A DNA stretch of 18,188 nt from Clostridia bacterium (GCA_900769815.1 CAAGID010000038.1:1-18188), one strand, 5' to 3'. Numbered from the stretch's first letter, positions 6,562 through 14,076 are shown. Translations and numbers: made by a program. Notes: generated by a model not told the origin, from the letters alone.

Positions 6562-8943
6562 TTATTCAACTGTCGGAGCCGGTTCAAGTGTCGGTTCGGA
6601 AGTCTGTTCGGGAGTTAATTCGGGTGTCTGTTCAGGTGTCGGCTCCCCGGTAGACTCTGGTGTAGTTTCTGGAGTAGTTTCTGGTGTTGGCTCCCCAGTA
6701 GATTCAGGTGTCGCTTCGGGCGTGGGCTCCCCAGTAGATTCAGGTGTTTCTTCGGGTACAGGTTTCGCAGTGGGTTCAGGTGTTATATCCGGTGTTGCCG
6801 TCACTTGGGGGGTCTCTGTTTCAGGAACAGGAGTGGAAGTAACAAGACCGCTGTCAGGTGTAGGAGCCGGTGTGGGATAAGGCGTTACACCTGCAGGTGT
6901 TGAACTTGCAATAGGTGTAAGGTCAGGCAACGGCGATGGAAATTCAGTATTTGTTCTGCTTGCATTTATTATATCTTCAAAGCCTTCCTCGGCGTCGAAA
7001 ACGTCGTCTATCCAATTACCCGTATCAGTAAGATACTGTTTTTTCATACCCAACAAGTTAGTTCTTGTAAGGCGGTGTCCGTCTGCAGAATGTCCGTAAT
7101 AATAAAGCCAACCGCCCTGGAAGGTAAGTTCAGTACACATAACGTCATTGGAAAGTTTAACAATTTCATTTTTACCTTCAAACTTTACATAGATACTTTC
7201 GCCATCGTTTTCGTTAGTAAAAACAAAGTACTTATGTCCCGGCAAAAACTCGTTATAGGCAGTAGGAATCAAAACCGATGCACTTGCCTCGTCATAAACT
7301 CCTGAGGGCAGAATAAGACAGTTTTTATCGCTGTAATGTCCGCGGAAACATAACTGTCCGTTATAAACAAAGGGATTATCCGCTCTTGAGGGAAGAAGTT
7401 GCGTTGCCTTTAGGGTATTAACGTCAAATCGGTAAATGCGTTCACGCTTGTCTAATGTATCTTGAGTATAATAAATTCCGCCGTCAAAATAGAATATATC
7501 TGAAATATCTTTTCGTAAGATTTGTGTTTCTTCACTACCGTCAAGACGTACTCTGAATAACGCGTTTTTATTAAGAGCATTAGCGAAATATATCCATTCA
7601 TCAGTAACTTGAACAAAGGTTGCCGAATTATTTTTTGATACCTGTAAAGTCTCTTTACCGTCAAGGGAGGTCTTCATTACAACTCCGTTTTTAGAAAGGT
7701 TGCTGTAATAAAGCCAGCCGTCATAATGGGTTACGTTTGCACAAGCAGAGTCTACTAGTTTCGTTATCTCAGTACCGTTGGGACGAGCCTTATATATTGC
7801 ACTTCCGTTTTCCTTGTCAACGTAATAAAGCCAGTTATTAACCTGCACAACGGAAGCATTATTCCGTGCATCAAAACTGCTTACACTTAATTTTGAGAAG
7901 GGCTCGTAAGTATCCTCCTTAAGTACGGTTAAATTAAACATATCGGCAAGAACAAGGGGATCGTAATTTGTCATTCTTGTATAAATAATGTCCTTTGAAA
8001 AGCTCTTATACCTTTCAACCTTACCCACACGCACTTCTATGTGAATGTGTGTATCGCCTGTGGGATTGCCCTTTCCTCCGCCGGTGCCAAGCTTATCGCC
8101 TTTTTTAACTTCCCCTGAACCAGTAAATATAGTATTTGCAGGGGTAATATCAGCACCATGAAGAATAATTACCGAAATATTAAACTTCGCATTATAAATG
8201 ATTATCATATTGTAATCATCTTGCTGCGTTGCGTAGGTAATAACTCCGTCAACAGGCGAATAAAAACTTTGGTTGTCCATAATAGTAAAATCAGTGCCTG
8301 TGTGATAATAGTCTTCAAGCATACCGCCCATATTTGAATATTTTGACAAATATCCCTGAATAATGCAACCGAACTCACTGTTATAGTATGAGTTCTTACT
8401 GCTCTTAAATAAGTTGGAGGCAAGCTTTACTGCACGCTCATCCTCTAAAGAGGGATTTTCTTTATTATAAAGAAGCTCGTCATCATACTGGTCGGGGTTA
8501 CTGTAGCCGTAAATTACACCGGGAATATACTCAAAATTAGCATATTCCTTTACAATACCATTATCATCAGTTAAGGCTACTGTAATATTTCTTGAGTCAG
8601 TACCTGAAATTATACCATCAGAGCCGATTATTTCCCAACTTGAAGCGTCAAAGCCGTATTCAATCTCCTTGAGTGCTTGGTCATTAGGATAATCTTTATA
8701 TCGAAAAGTGCCTTTCGTATAACTAAAAAACTTAATGTCGCCTTGGGTATAAGGTGCCTCACTTACCCCGCAAAGAAGCATCCCCTTGTTATAATAAATA
8801 TCGTGCGTAACAACAGGTTTCTTTTCTGCGCCCGTTTCTTGGGGCTTTTTAAATCTATCCTTTGGCAATAATACCACGGTGGCAATAATTATAACGATAA
8901 GCACCGCCGCAGTTATAATTGTAGGCAAATACTTTTTAAACAT
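6562..8943 (-). CDS. Membrane-anchored M23 peptidase/DUF5050-type beta-propeller protein with Pro/Thr/Glu-rich tail
   Basis: A 793-residue envelope protein. Residues 7-27 form one membrane anchor with positive residues on both sides, so most of the protein should be extracellular. A LytM/M23-like metallopeptidase domain spans about 205-310, with HTGTD (His214, Asp218), LHG (261-263) and HIHIE (299-303). These are the expected zinc and catalytic residues of peptidoglycan endopeptidases. From about 365 to 645, repeats of the type DGWLYYSN...L.G (around 369-393, 408-430, 448-470, 486-508, 610-630) resemble the DUF5050 beta-propeller. About 125 C-terminal residues are Pro/Thr/Glu-rich, with repeated PESTGEPTPE units, and there is no sorting signal. 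It probably trims or senses the cell wall; the substrate is unknown. AGGAG precedes the ATG. Confidence 0.85.
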   Translation of the reverse strand: MFKKYLPTIITAAVLIVIIIATVVLLPKDRFKKPQETGAEKKPVVTHDIYYNKGMLLCGVSEAPYTQGDIKFFSYTKGTFRYKDYPNDQALKEIEYGFDASSWEIIGSDGIISGTDSRNITVALTDDNGIVKEYANFEYIPGVIYGYSNPDQYDDELLYNKENPSLEDERAVKLASNLFKSSKNSYYNSEFGCIIQGYLSKYSNMGGMLEDYYHTGTDFTIMDNQSFYSPVDGVITYATQQDDYNMIIIYNAKFNISVIILHGADITPANTIFTGSGEVKKGDKLGTGGGKGNPTGDTHIHIEVRVGKVERYKSFSKDIIYTRMTNYDPLVLADMFNLTVLKEDTYEPFSKLSVSSFDARNNASVVQVNNWLYYVDKENGSAIYKARPNGTEITKLVDSACANVTHYDGWLYYSNLSKNGVVMKTSLDGKETLQVSKNNSATFVQVTDEWIYFANALNKNALFRVRLDGSEETQILRKDISDIFYFDGGIYYTQDTLDKRERIYRFDVNTLKATQLLPSRADNPFVYNGQLCFRGHYSDKNCLILPSGVYDEASASVLIPTAYNEFLPGHKYFVFTNENDGESIYVKFEGKNEIVKLSNDVMCTELTFQGGWLYYYGHSADGHRLTRTNLLGMKKQYLTDTGNWIDDVFDAEEGFEDIINASRTNTEFPSPLPDLTPIASSTPAGVTPYPTPAPTPDSGLVTSTPVPETETPQVTATPDITPEPTAKPVPEETPESTGEPTPEATPESTGEPTPETTPETTPESTGEPTPEQTPELTPEQTSEPTLEPAPTVE
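6605..6800. repeat. Imperfect tandem repeats coding the Pro/Thr/Glu tail
   Basis: On the minus strand this region codes repeated blocks such as TPESTGEPTPE (protein residues about 733-770) and shorter TPE/TPEQ units. At least three near-identical DNA blocks containing GGCTCCCC(A/G)GTAGA are visible at about 6642, 6690 and 6726. Such repeats often vary in number between strains through slippage or recombination. Confidence 0.7.
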
Positions 8944-8976
8944 ATAAAACTCCTATGAAAAATTGCATATATAAAT

Positions 8977-9005
8977 ATTATATATCATTTTTTCGTTTTT
9001 TACAA
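8977..9005 (-). promoter_or_regulatory. Promoter of the M23/beta-propeller gene
   Basis: Minus-strand -35 TTGTAA (9000-9005), a 17-nt spacer and -10 TATAAT (8977-8982). It is divergent from the fic promoter. Confidence 0.7.
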
Positions 9006-9043
9006 TAGCAAAATGAAACTCAGATTTTGCTGACATTTTTCTA

Positions 9044-9072
9044 TTGTGAAAAGCAACCAGATATGGTATAAT
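9044..9072 (+). promoter_or_regulatory. Promoter of fic
   Basis: -35 TTGTGA (9044-9049), a 17-nt spacer and -10 TATAAT (9067-9072), followed by a leader of about 20 nt. GTGAGGTGA stands before the ATG. Confidence 0.75.
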
Positions 9073-9100
9073 ATTTATATAAAGAAAGTGAGGTGACGTT

Positions 9101-9703
9101 ATGCTGGAAAATAAACTCAATATAACATCTTCCGCTGAACTTGCTCGTGAGGAAGAGAGAATCAGCAAGAAAAAAGCATTGGAGTTATTTGAAAACGGAA
9201 CTCTTGATAATTTAGAAGCAGGCAAAACGTCATCCCTTATGACTATTCACAAGGCCTTATTTGATGATATTTATGACTTTACCGGCAAAATACGTACAGT
9301 TAATATTTCAAAAGGAAATTTCCGTTTCGCACCTGTTATGTATTTAGAGGTTGCCCTTCAGAATATCGATAAAATGCCTCAATCTACTTTCGAGGAGATA
9401 ATTGAAAAATACGTAGAAATGAATATTGCTCATCCCTTTCGTGAAGGCAATGGCAGAGCAACACGTATTTGGCTTGACTGTATATTAAAACAGGAAATCG
9501 ACAAAGTGGTTGACTGGAGTTTAGTGGATAAAGATGACTATTTATTAGCTATGGAACGCAGTCCCGTTAAAGATATTGAACTCAAGCATATTTTAAGAAA
9601 TGCTTTAACAGATAAAATAAATGACCGCCAAGTGTTTATGAAAGGCATTGACCACAGCTATTATTACGAAGATTATACTACCTTCAAAACGGAAGATTTA
9701 TAA
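9101..9703 (+). CDS. fic: Class III Fic AMP-transferase (self-inhibited toxin-like)
   Basis: A 200-residue Fic protein. Fic enzymes transfer AMP from ATP to hydroxyl side chains; small class III members modify DNA gyrase and topoisomerase IV. The full catalytic motif HPFREGNGRATR is at 111-122 (catalytic His111, Glu115, phosphate-binding Gly116-Arg119). GKIRTVNISKGNFRFAP (62-78) forms the ATP-site flap region. The C-terminal SYYYED (186-191) matches the class III inhibitory helix (S/T)xxxE(G/N), where the Glu blocks ATP, but has Asp191 in place of Gly/Asn. Tyr187 lies where NmFic modifies itself. No inhibitory motif is seen at the N-terminus, and no separate antitoxin precedes it. It is transcribed alone, divergently from the M23 gene, and ends in a terminator. 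The cellular target is inferred from relatives. Confidence 0.92.
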   Translation: MLENKLNITSSAELAREEERISKKKALELFENGTLDNLEAGKTSSLMTIHKALFDDIYDFTGKIRTVNISKGNFRFAPVMYLEVALQNIDKMPQSTFEEIIEKYVEMNIAHPFREGNGRATRIWLDCILKQEIDKVVDWSLVDKDDYLLAMERSPVKDIELKHILRNALTDKINDRQVFMKGIDHSYYYEDYTTFKTEDL

Positions 9704-9742
9704 TTCCCCCTCTTTTATAATGATATATTCAGGAAAAGCTTT

Positions 9743-9774
9743 TACCCTGCCGATAAATCGGCGGGGTAATTTTA
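9743..9774 (+). terminator. Terminator of fic
   Basis: A 12-bp stem TACCCTGCCGAT/ATCGGCGGGGTA with one G-U pair (9743-9754 with 9757-9768), followed by ATTTTA. It lies about 40 bp after the fic stop. Confidence 0.8.
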
Positions 9775-9832
9775 TCCATTGATATAAAAGAAGAATTGTG
9801 TCATAATTAAAAAAATTGCGAACCAAAACATC

Positions 9833-9838
9833 TATAAT
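9833..9838 (+). promoter_or_regulatory. -10 box of the small RHH gene
   Basis: TATAAT lies 13 bp before the start codon of the small gene, so the leader would be very short. No good -35 stands 17 nt upstream (A-run), so the promoter is probably weak or activator-dependent. Confidence 0.4.
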
Positions 9839-9851
9839 ACTGGAGGTATTT

Positions 9852-10025
9852 ATGAACGATAAGCTTTTGCGTTACACGTTACGCGTTGACAGAGTTTTGT
9901 TTGAAAAGTTCAGATACGTTGCTGAATCAAACGGCAGGTCTGCCAATAAATAAATTGAGCAGTTTATAAAAAAACACGTTGCTCAATATGAAGAAAAAAA
10001 CGGAAAAATTGATTTAAGCGAATAA
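9852..10025 (+). pseudogene. Arc-type ribbon-helix-helix protein gene broken by an in-frame stop
   Basis: The frame starts at an ATG with GGAGG seven bases upstream. It codes a 33-residue segment (LLRYTLRVDRVLFEKFRYVA then ESNGRSANK), meets TAA at 9951-9953, and continues in the same frame as IEQFIKKHVAQYEEKNGKID to a second stop at 10023. Joined, the 57 codons match the Arc/ribbon-helix-helix layout: a beta strand (RYTLRV), a helix, an NGRS turn, then a second helix starting NKxIEQ. Glu is usual at x, and GAA to TAA is a single-base change. The reading frame past the stop looks unspoiled, so the break is recent, is read through, or is a sequencing error. Such proteins are DNA-binding regulators, often antitoxins, but no toxin partner follows. 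Confidence 0.7.
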
Positions 10026-10026
10026 G

Positions 10027-10058
10027 AAAACGGCTGAATTTGCGTTCAGCCGTTTTTT
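10027..10058. terminator. Bidirectional terminator between the RHH gene and the cyclodeaminase-like gene
   Basis: A perfect 12-bp stem AAAACGGCTGAA/TTCAGCCGTTTT with a 6-nt loop. It has an A-run on the left and a T-run on the right, so it serves the + strand small gene and the - strand gene that ends one base away. Confidence 0.9.
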
Positions 10059-11159
10059 CTATTTCATTACTCCTAAGCCTTTAGCAATAATAGTAATAAA
10101 ATCCTGTACGTTTGTAACGATGCCTACTGCACTTAAGCTGCCTCGGTCAGATAATTTATTTACCATAAATTCATCGGCATCTACGCAATAAAGGAATACG
10201 GGGCGTACATTATCGTCTTCTGTTACGGTAAAGGAGGGAGTCATATTGCCTGTTGCAATAGTATGTAACATCGTTGCAAGGCAGATAACCGTCGTTGCCT
10301 TTTCGGTAAATGAACGCATAACCGCTTGTCCTTTATAGGCATCGCCTATTACTTCGGGCAAAGGTCCGTCGTCACGGATTGAGCCTGTAAGCACAAAAGG
10401 CACGTCATTTTTTACAAGACTGTTCATAATGCCGTTATCAATATTATAATCCTTAATAAACTGAGGAATTGAACCGCTTTTTCTTACCTTGTTTATAACG
10501 TCAAGATGATTGTAATGTCCGTTTTTATGAGGCTTTTGTGTGTAAATATCCTGTCCTAACGCGGTATTTAAAAGAGCACCCTCAAGGTCGTGGGTAGCAA
10601 GAGCGTTACCTGCCATAAGCCCGTGTGCATAGCCATTATCAATAAGTGATGCCATAGCGTTACGGGCGTCATAGTCAAAGGAAAAAGCAGGACCCATTAC
10701 CCAAAGAATATTACCGTGCTCTTTTTCATATTTAAGCAATTCCATAAGTTTATCATAGTCTTTTGCAAAGGCGGTTTCACGGCTTCTGCCCTGTCTGAAT
10801 ACGAAGTTTTCTTCATTTTCGGAGGTTTCTTCCAAAAACCCTTTTGAGTGAACGTAAATTCCGTCCTCACAGTTTTCAGTTCTTCCTAAAATTACTTTGT
10901 CGCCTTTTTTAAGATTTCTGTTTTCAACAACTCTTAAAATTTCGTCGGAGTCAATTACAACCGAAGAGTCCATACGGCTCTTTTTTGCTAAAACCCACTT
11001 GCCCTTTATTTTAAAATATTCAGGGAACATTGACGTGCTATGATAATTTTCAGGAGCAACACCGTCCATTTCAACTTCCTTGAAAATAACGTCAGGTGCA
11101 TTTTCAAACTTTTCCTCGTTAAAATCGGGAGCATTGTAAATTGGCATAATGTTTTTCAT
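10059..11159 (-). CDS. Archaeal-type ornithine cyclodeaminase / LOR-SDH conserved-domain family protein
   Basis: A 366-residue protein that I recognise as the TIGR00300 (LOR/SDH region) family. This includes the methanogen ornithine cyclodeaminase and the C-terminal part of cyanobacterial AgrE, and is unrelated to the mu-crystallin type. Shared blocks are ILWVMGPA (151-158), GNALATHDLEGAL (184-196), GSIRDDGPLPEV (259-270), ATMLHTIATGN (295-305), CVDAD (325-329) and DRGSLSAVGIVT (338-349). The family has an N-terminal domain of about 120 residues and an NAD-binding core. Characterised members turn ornithine into proline and ammonia; whether this one does is inferred. It follows argS, so a shared arginine/ornithine theme is plausible. 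AAGAGG precedes the ATG. A hairpin separates it from argS. Confidence 0.75.
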   Translation of the reverse strand: MKNIMPIYNAPDFNEEKFENAPDVIFKEVEMDGVAPENYHSTSMFPEYFKIKGKWVLAKKSRMDSSVVIDSDEILRVVENRNLKKGDKVILGRTENCEDGIYVHSKGFLEETSENEENFVFRQGRSRETAFAKDYDKLMELLKYEKEHGNILWVMGPAFSFDYDARNAMASLIDNGYAHGLMAGNALATHDLEGALLNTALGQDIYTQKPHKNGHYNHLDVINKVRKSGSIPQFIKDYNIDNGIMNSLVKNDVPFVLTGSIRDDGPLPEVIGDAYKGQAVMRSFTEKATTVICLATMLHTIATGNMTPSFTVTEDDNVRPVFLYCVDADEFMVNKLSDRGSLSAVGIVTNVQDFITIIAKGLGVMK

Positions 11160-11174
11160 AATATTTTTCCTCTT

Positions 11175-11204
11175 AAAAGAAAACCTCTGATTAGACAGAG
11201 GTTT
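11175..11204 (-). terminator. Hairpin between argS and the cyclodeaminase-like gene (terminator or attenuator)
   Basis: On the minus strand, a perfect 9-bp stem AAACCTCTG/CAGAGGTTT with a 6-nt loop is followed by TTTTCTTTT. It starts only 7 bp after the argS stop, and its T-run borders the Shine-Dalgarno site of the next gene (AAGAGG). The left arm CCTCT could pair either with the right arm or with that AGAGG, so it may control the downstream gene rather than simply end argS. Confidence 0.65.
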
Positions 11205-11210
11205 AAATTT

Positions 11211-12899
11211 TTACATTTTTTCAGGTGCTTCAATGCCTAAAAGACTTAACGCAGTCTTCAAGCAGTCACGTGTGCATTTGGTAACTAAAAGACGAGCCTG
11301 CATAACCCCTTCTTCTTCCCCTAAAATGCGGTTATCAAAATAGAAGCGGTTATAGCTTTGTGCAAGGTTTGCTGAAAAACGGGTAATAATTGAAGGTTCA
11401 TACTTTTCAGCGGCATCCTTGACAATCTGTGGGAATGCTTCAAGTTTTTGTATAAGGTCTGTGGAGGTTTCGTCTGAAAGACAAGCAAAATCAGCCTTCT
11501 CTATATTAAGTTCAGGTGCTTTTTTAAGAACCGAACAGCAACGGGTGTGTGCATACTGAACGTAAGGTCCTGTTTCCCCTTCAAAGTTAAGTGCTCTATC
11601 CCACCAGAAATCAACATCTTTAATCTTATTTGAGAAAAGATCATAGAAAACTACTGCACCGATACCAACCTGCTTGGCAACCTCCTCCTTGTTTTCAAGA
11701 TCGGGGTTTTTCTCGTTTACAATTTCGTATGCTTTATCAATGGCACGGTGAAGAACCTCATCAAGATAAACGACGTGTCCCTTTCTTGTTGAAAGAGTCT
11801 GTCCCTCGTAGCTTACCATACCAAAGGGCACGTGAACAAGCTTGTCTGCCCAATCATAGCCCATAAGTTCAACAACCTTGAACACTTGCTGGAAATGAAG
11901 ATTCTGCTGATATGCAACAACGTAAAGACACTTATCAAAATCATAAGTTTTTTTACGGTAGAAAACTGCCGCAAGGTCACGGGTTGCATAGATGGTTGCA
12001 CCGTCAGATTTCAAAAGAATACAAGGGGGCATATCGTATTCATCAAGCTTTACAACATATGCTCCTTCTGAGAGTTCAAGCATTTTCTTTTCATTTAATT
12101 CATCGACAACTGCACCGCATTTATCCTTATAAAAGCTTTCGCCTGCGTAAGAATCAAATTTAATGCCCAGAAGGTCGTAAATTTCCTGAACGTCTTTTAA
12201 GGTAATGTCCTTAAACCATTGGAATAATTCCATTGCCTCAGGGTCGTCATCCTCGATTTTCTTGAACCAGGCGCGGGCTTCCTCCTGCATTTTTTCGTCG
12301 GCATCCTTTTCAAAACGCACGTAAAGCTCAATCAAAGCATTAACGCCCTTTTCTTCAACGTCCTCGCGGTTGCCCCAATGCTTAAATGCACAAAGCATTT
12401 TACCAAACTGCGTACCCCAATCGCCTAAATGATTAATTGAAACAACCTCATAGCCTAAAAATCTGTGAATTTTAGCAAGCGAATTACCTAAAACGGTTGT
12501 AGTAAGATGTCCGATATGACAACGCTTTGCAATATTTATGGAAGAATAATCAATACAAACCGTCTTACCCTTGCCCATTTCAGATGAGCCGTATTTTTCG
12601 CCCAATAAATCAGCCTGCTTTAAAACTGATTCAGCACGTTTTTCAGTATCAATAAAGAAATTAAGGTATCCGCCCTCAACACGTGCTTCCTTAATAAAAT
12701 CAGGAAGAACTAAAGTCTCCTGTAATTCCTTTGCTATCATAGGCGGTGCTTTACGCATAACGCGTGCAAGCTTAAAGCAGGGAAATGCAAAATCGCCCAT
12801 TTCCTTTTTAGGCGGAATTTCAATGAACGTAACACATTCCTCCGTCGAAATACCTGCCTTTTCTGCAATAAGTGATGCTATTTCTGCCTTAAAATCCAT
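11211..12899 (-). CDS. argS: Arginyl-tRNA synthetase
   Basis: A 562-residue class I synthetase that charges tRNA-Arg with arginine in the cytosol; the length is normal. The N-terminal Add-1 type domain covers about 1-105. The ATP signature is SSINIAKRCHIGHL (119-132), with HIGH at 128-131. The usual SSPNIAKPF reads SSINIAKRC here. LSTRKG (369-374) replaces KMSKS, as in many ArgRS enzymes. The C-terminal DALR anticodon-binding domain starts around 440 (ETGPYVQYAHTR) and includes RFSANLAQSYNRFY. GGAGAG stands eight bases before the ATG, and a consensus promoter lies directly upstream. The leader is too short for a T-box. Confidence 0.97.
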   Translation of the reverse strand: MDFKAEIASLIAEKAGISTEECVTFIEIPPKKEMGDFAFPCFKLARVMRKAPPMIAKELQETLVLPDFIKEARVEGGYLNFFIDTEKRAESVLKQADLLGEKYGSSEMGKGKTVCIDYSSINIAKRCHIGHLTTTVLGNSLAKIHRFLGYEVVSINHLGDWGTQFGKMLCAFKHWGNREDVEEKGVNALIELYVRFEKDADEKMQEEARAWFKKIEDDDPEAMELFQWFKDITLKDVQEIYDLLGIKFDSYAGESFYKDKCGAVVDELNEKKMLELSEGAYVVKLDEYDMPPCILLKSDGATIYATRDLAAVFYRKKTYDFDKCLYVVAYQQNLHFQQVFKVVELMGYDWADKLVHVPFGMVSYEGQTLSTRKGHVVYLDEVLHRAIDKAYEIVNEKNPDLENKEEVAKQVGIGAVVFYDLFSNKIKDVDFWWDRALNFEGETGPYVQYAHTRCCSVLKKAPELNIEKADFACLSDETSTDLIQKLEAFPQIVKDAAEKYEPSIITRFSANLAQSYNRFYFDNRILGEEEGVMQARLLVTKCTRDCLKTALSLLGIEAPEKM

Positions 12900-12928
12900 A
12901 AAAATCTCTCCGTAAAGTTAGTTAATAT

Positions 12929-12957
12929 ATTATACTACTTATTATAGGTACAGTCAA
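12929..12957 (-). promoter_or_regulatory. Promoter of argS
   Basis: Minus-strand -35 TTGACT (12952-12957), a 17-nt spacer and -10 TATAAT (12929-12934). It begins 5 bp past the stop of the EamA gene; I see no terminator between the two genes. Confidence 0.85.
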
Positions 12958-12961
12958 CAGT

Positions 12962-13831
12962 TTATAAGTTCATAAGTATAAGTGCAACAATACCTAAACC
13001 ATAACCAAAGTACTGTATTGACGTAAATCTTTCCTTTTTAATTAATATTGCATAGACAAAAATAAGTATAAGTCCGCCGCCTGACATTACGGGATAAGTC
13101 AGTGATGCCGGAACACTGCTCTTGTTTAAAAACATTATAAAAAAATTGGTTGCACCGTTGGAAATACCGCACAAAACGCCGGGAAGCCAACCTTTTTTTA
13201 CGGTAACTCCCATATATCTTCTTTGTTCTTTTATAGAAAATGTGGCACATAACAAGAAAATTGCAACCATAAAAAGTGCAACAATCATAAACATACTGTT
13301 ACCTTCATTACCGTAAAAATCCTGCTTTGCCACCTGTACCACTGAACACAAACCATTGCAAAGAAAAGCCATAGCAACACATATAATCCACTTTAAAGTT
13401 ATTTTACCTTCGTCACGTTTCTGATAATTAACAAAAAAAAGTGCACAAAAAAGCAAAATTATTCCTATTATAAGCGTAGGTGTGGTTGCGCTTTCGTTGT
13501 TTTTACCCTGTATAATTATACCGTAAAGGGTAGGTATTAAAAGCGAGCAGGAATATATTAAAGTGGTTTTCGCTAAAGGTCCGTACAAAAAGGCCATCAC
13601 AGAAAATACCGATGCAACTGCATAAGTTAACGCAAATAAAAAAGACGGTAATAAAAGCTCAATGCTATAATACCAATCAGTATTAGTTGCTATAAAAAAG
13701 GTCATTGCCACAAAGGAAACCATCGCTGAAAACAAAAAAGCACTTCCCTTGCCTTTTTCAGTAAAGCTTCTTTTAAAAATATTTTGTGCAGTTACAGTAA
13801 ATGCCGTAAGAATTAGTACTACGTATTTCAT
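12962..13831 (-). CDS. EamA/DMT-superfamily membrane transporter
   Basis: A 289-residue integral membrane protein with about ten hydrophobic segments in two repeats of five, the layout of the drug/metabolite transporter superfamily (EamA). The second half shows GVLCGISNGATNFFIMFLNK (about 213-232) and a final YFGYGLGIVALILMNL, as usual for the family. Charged residues between helices are few. Members carry amino acids, nucleosides, sugars or drugs; the substrate cannot be told here. AGGAGGG precedes the ATG, and the gene has its own promoter. It lies immediately upstream of argS on the same strand. Confidence 0.8.
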   Translation of the reverse strand: MKYVVLILTAFTVTAQNIFKRSFTEKGKGSAFLFSAMVSFVAMTFFIATNTDWYYSIELLLPSFLFALTYAVASVFSVMAFLYGPLAKTTLIYSCSLLIPTLYGIIIQGKNNESATTPTLIIGIILLFCALFFVNYQKRDEGKITLKWIICVAMAFLCNGLCSVVQVAKQDFYGNEGNSMFMIVALFMVAIFLLCATFSIKEQRRYMGVTVKKGWLPGVLCGISNGATNFFIMFLNKSSVPASLTYPVMSGGGLILIFVYAILIKKERFTSIQYFGYGLGIVALILMNL

Positions 13832-13858
13832 AGAAATCCCTCCTGAAAAATCAGCATT

Positions 13859-13887
13859 ATTTTAGCAGAAGTTTGACTTTTTGACAA
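13859..13887 (-). promoter_or_regulatory. Promoter of the EamA transporter gene
   Basis: Minus-strand -35 TTGTCA (13882-13887), a 17-nt spacer and -10 TAAAAT (13859-13864). A leader of about 20 nt carries AGGAGGG. Confidence 0.7.
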
Positions 13888-13948
13888 GTTATAAATGGGA
13901 CATCGTTTTCATATGCCGAAAATTCTTGAACTAATTTCAAAAAAACGC

Positions 13949-13977
13949 TTGACAAAACGTTTTATTTAAAATATAAT
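13949..13977 (+). promoter_or_regulatory. Promoter of the tRNA-Gln/tRNA-Glu pair
   Basis: Perfect -35 TTGACA (13949-13954), a 17-nt spacer and perfect -10 TATAAT (13972-13977), 22 bp before tRNA-Gln. Confidence 0.9.
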
Positions 13978-13999
13978 AGCACCGTTAAATAAAAAACAT

Positions 14000-14073
14000 T
14001 GCGGAATTGTGTAACGGCAGCACCTACGACTCTGACTCGTATTGTCAAGGTTCGAATCCTTGTTCCGCAGCCA
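14000..14073 (+). tRNA. tRNA-Gln(CUG)
   Basis: The acceptor stem pairs TGCGGAA with TTCCGCA, followed by G and an encoded CCA (14071-14073). A first-position U is typical of tRNA-Gln. Anticodon stem TACGA/TCGTA encloses the loop CTCTGAC, which gives anticodon CTG at 14032-14034 for CAG codons. The T-arm AAGGTTCGAATCCTT is intact. Confidence 0.95.
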
Positions 14074-14076
14074 AAT

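Noticed and set aside
6600..6800. Repeated DNA units that could suggest a CRISPR array
   Set aside because: The units are short, uneven and in frame with a coding tail, and there are no unique spacers of constant length.
6542..6880. Open + strand frame rich in Ser, Gly and Val repeats
   Set aside because: It is the antisense shadow of the Pro/Thr/Glu repeat tail of the M23 gene and has no promoter or Shine-Dalgarno site of its own.
12900..12961. T-box or other riboswitch leader for argS
   Set aside because: Only about 25 bases lie between the predicted start point and the ATG, too few for a T-box, and no such motif is seen.
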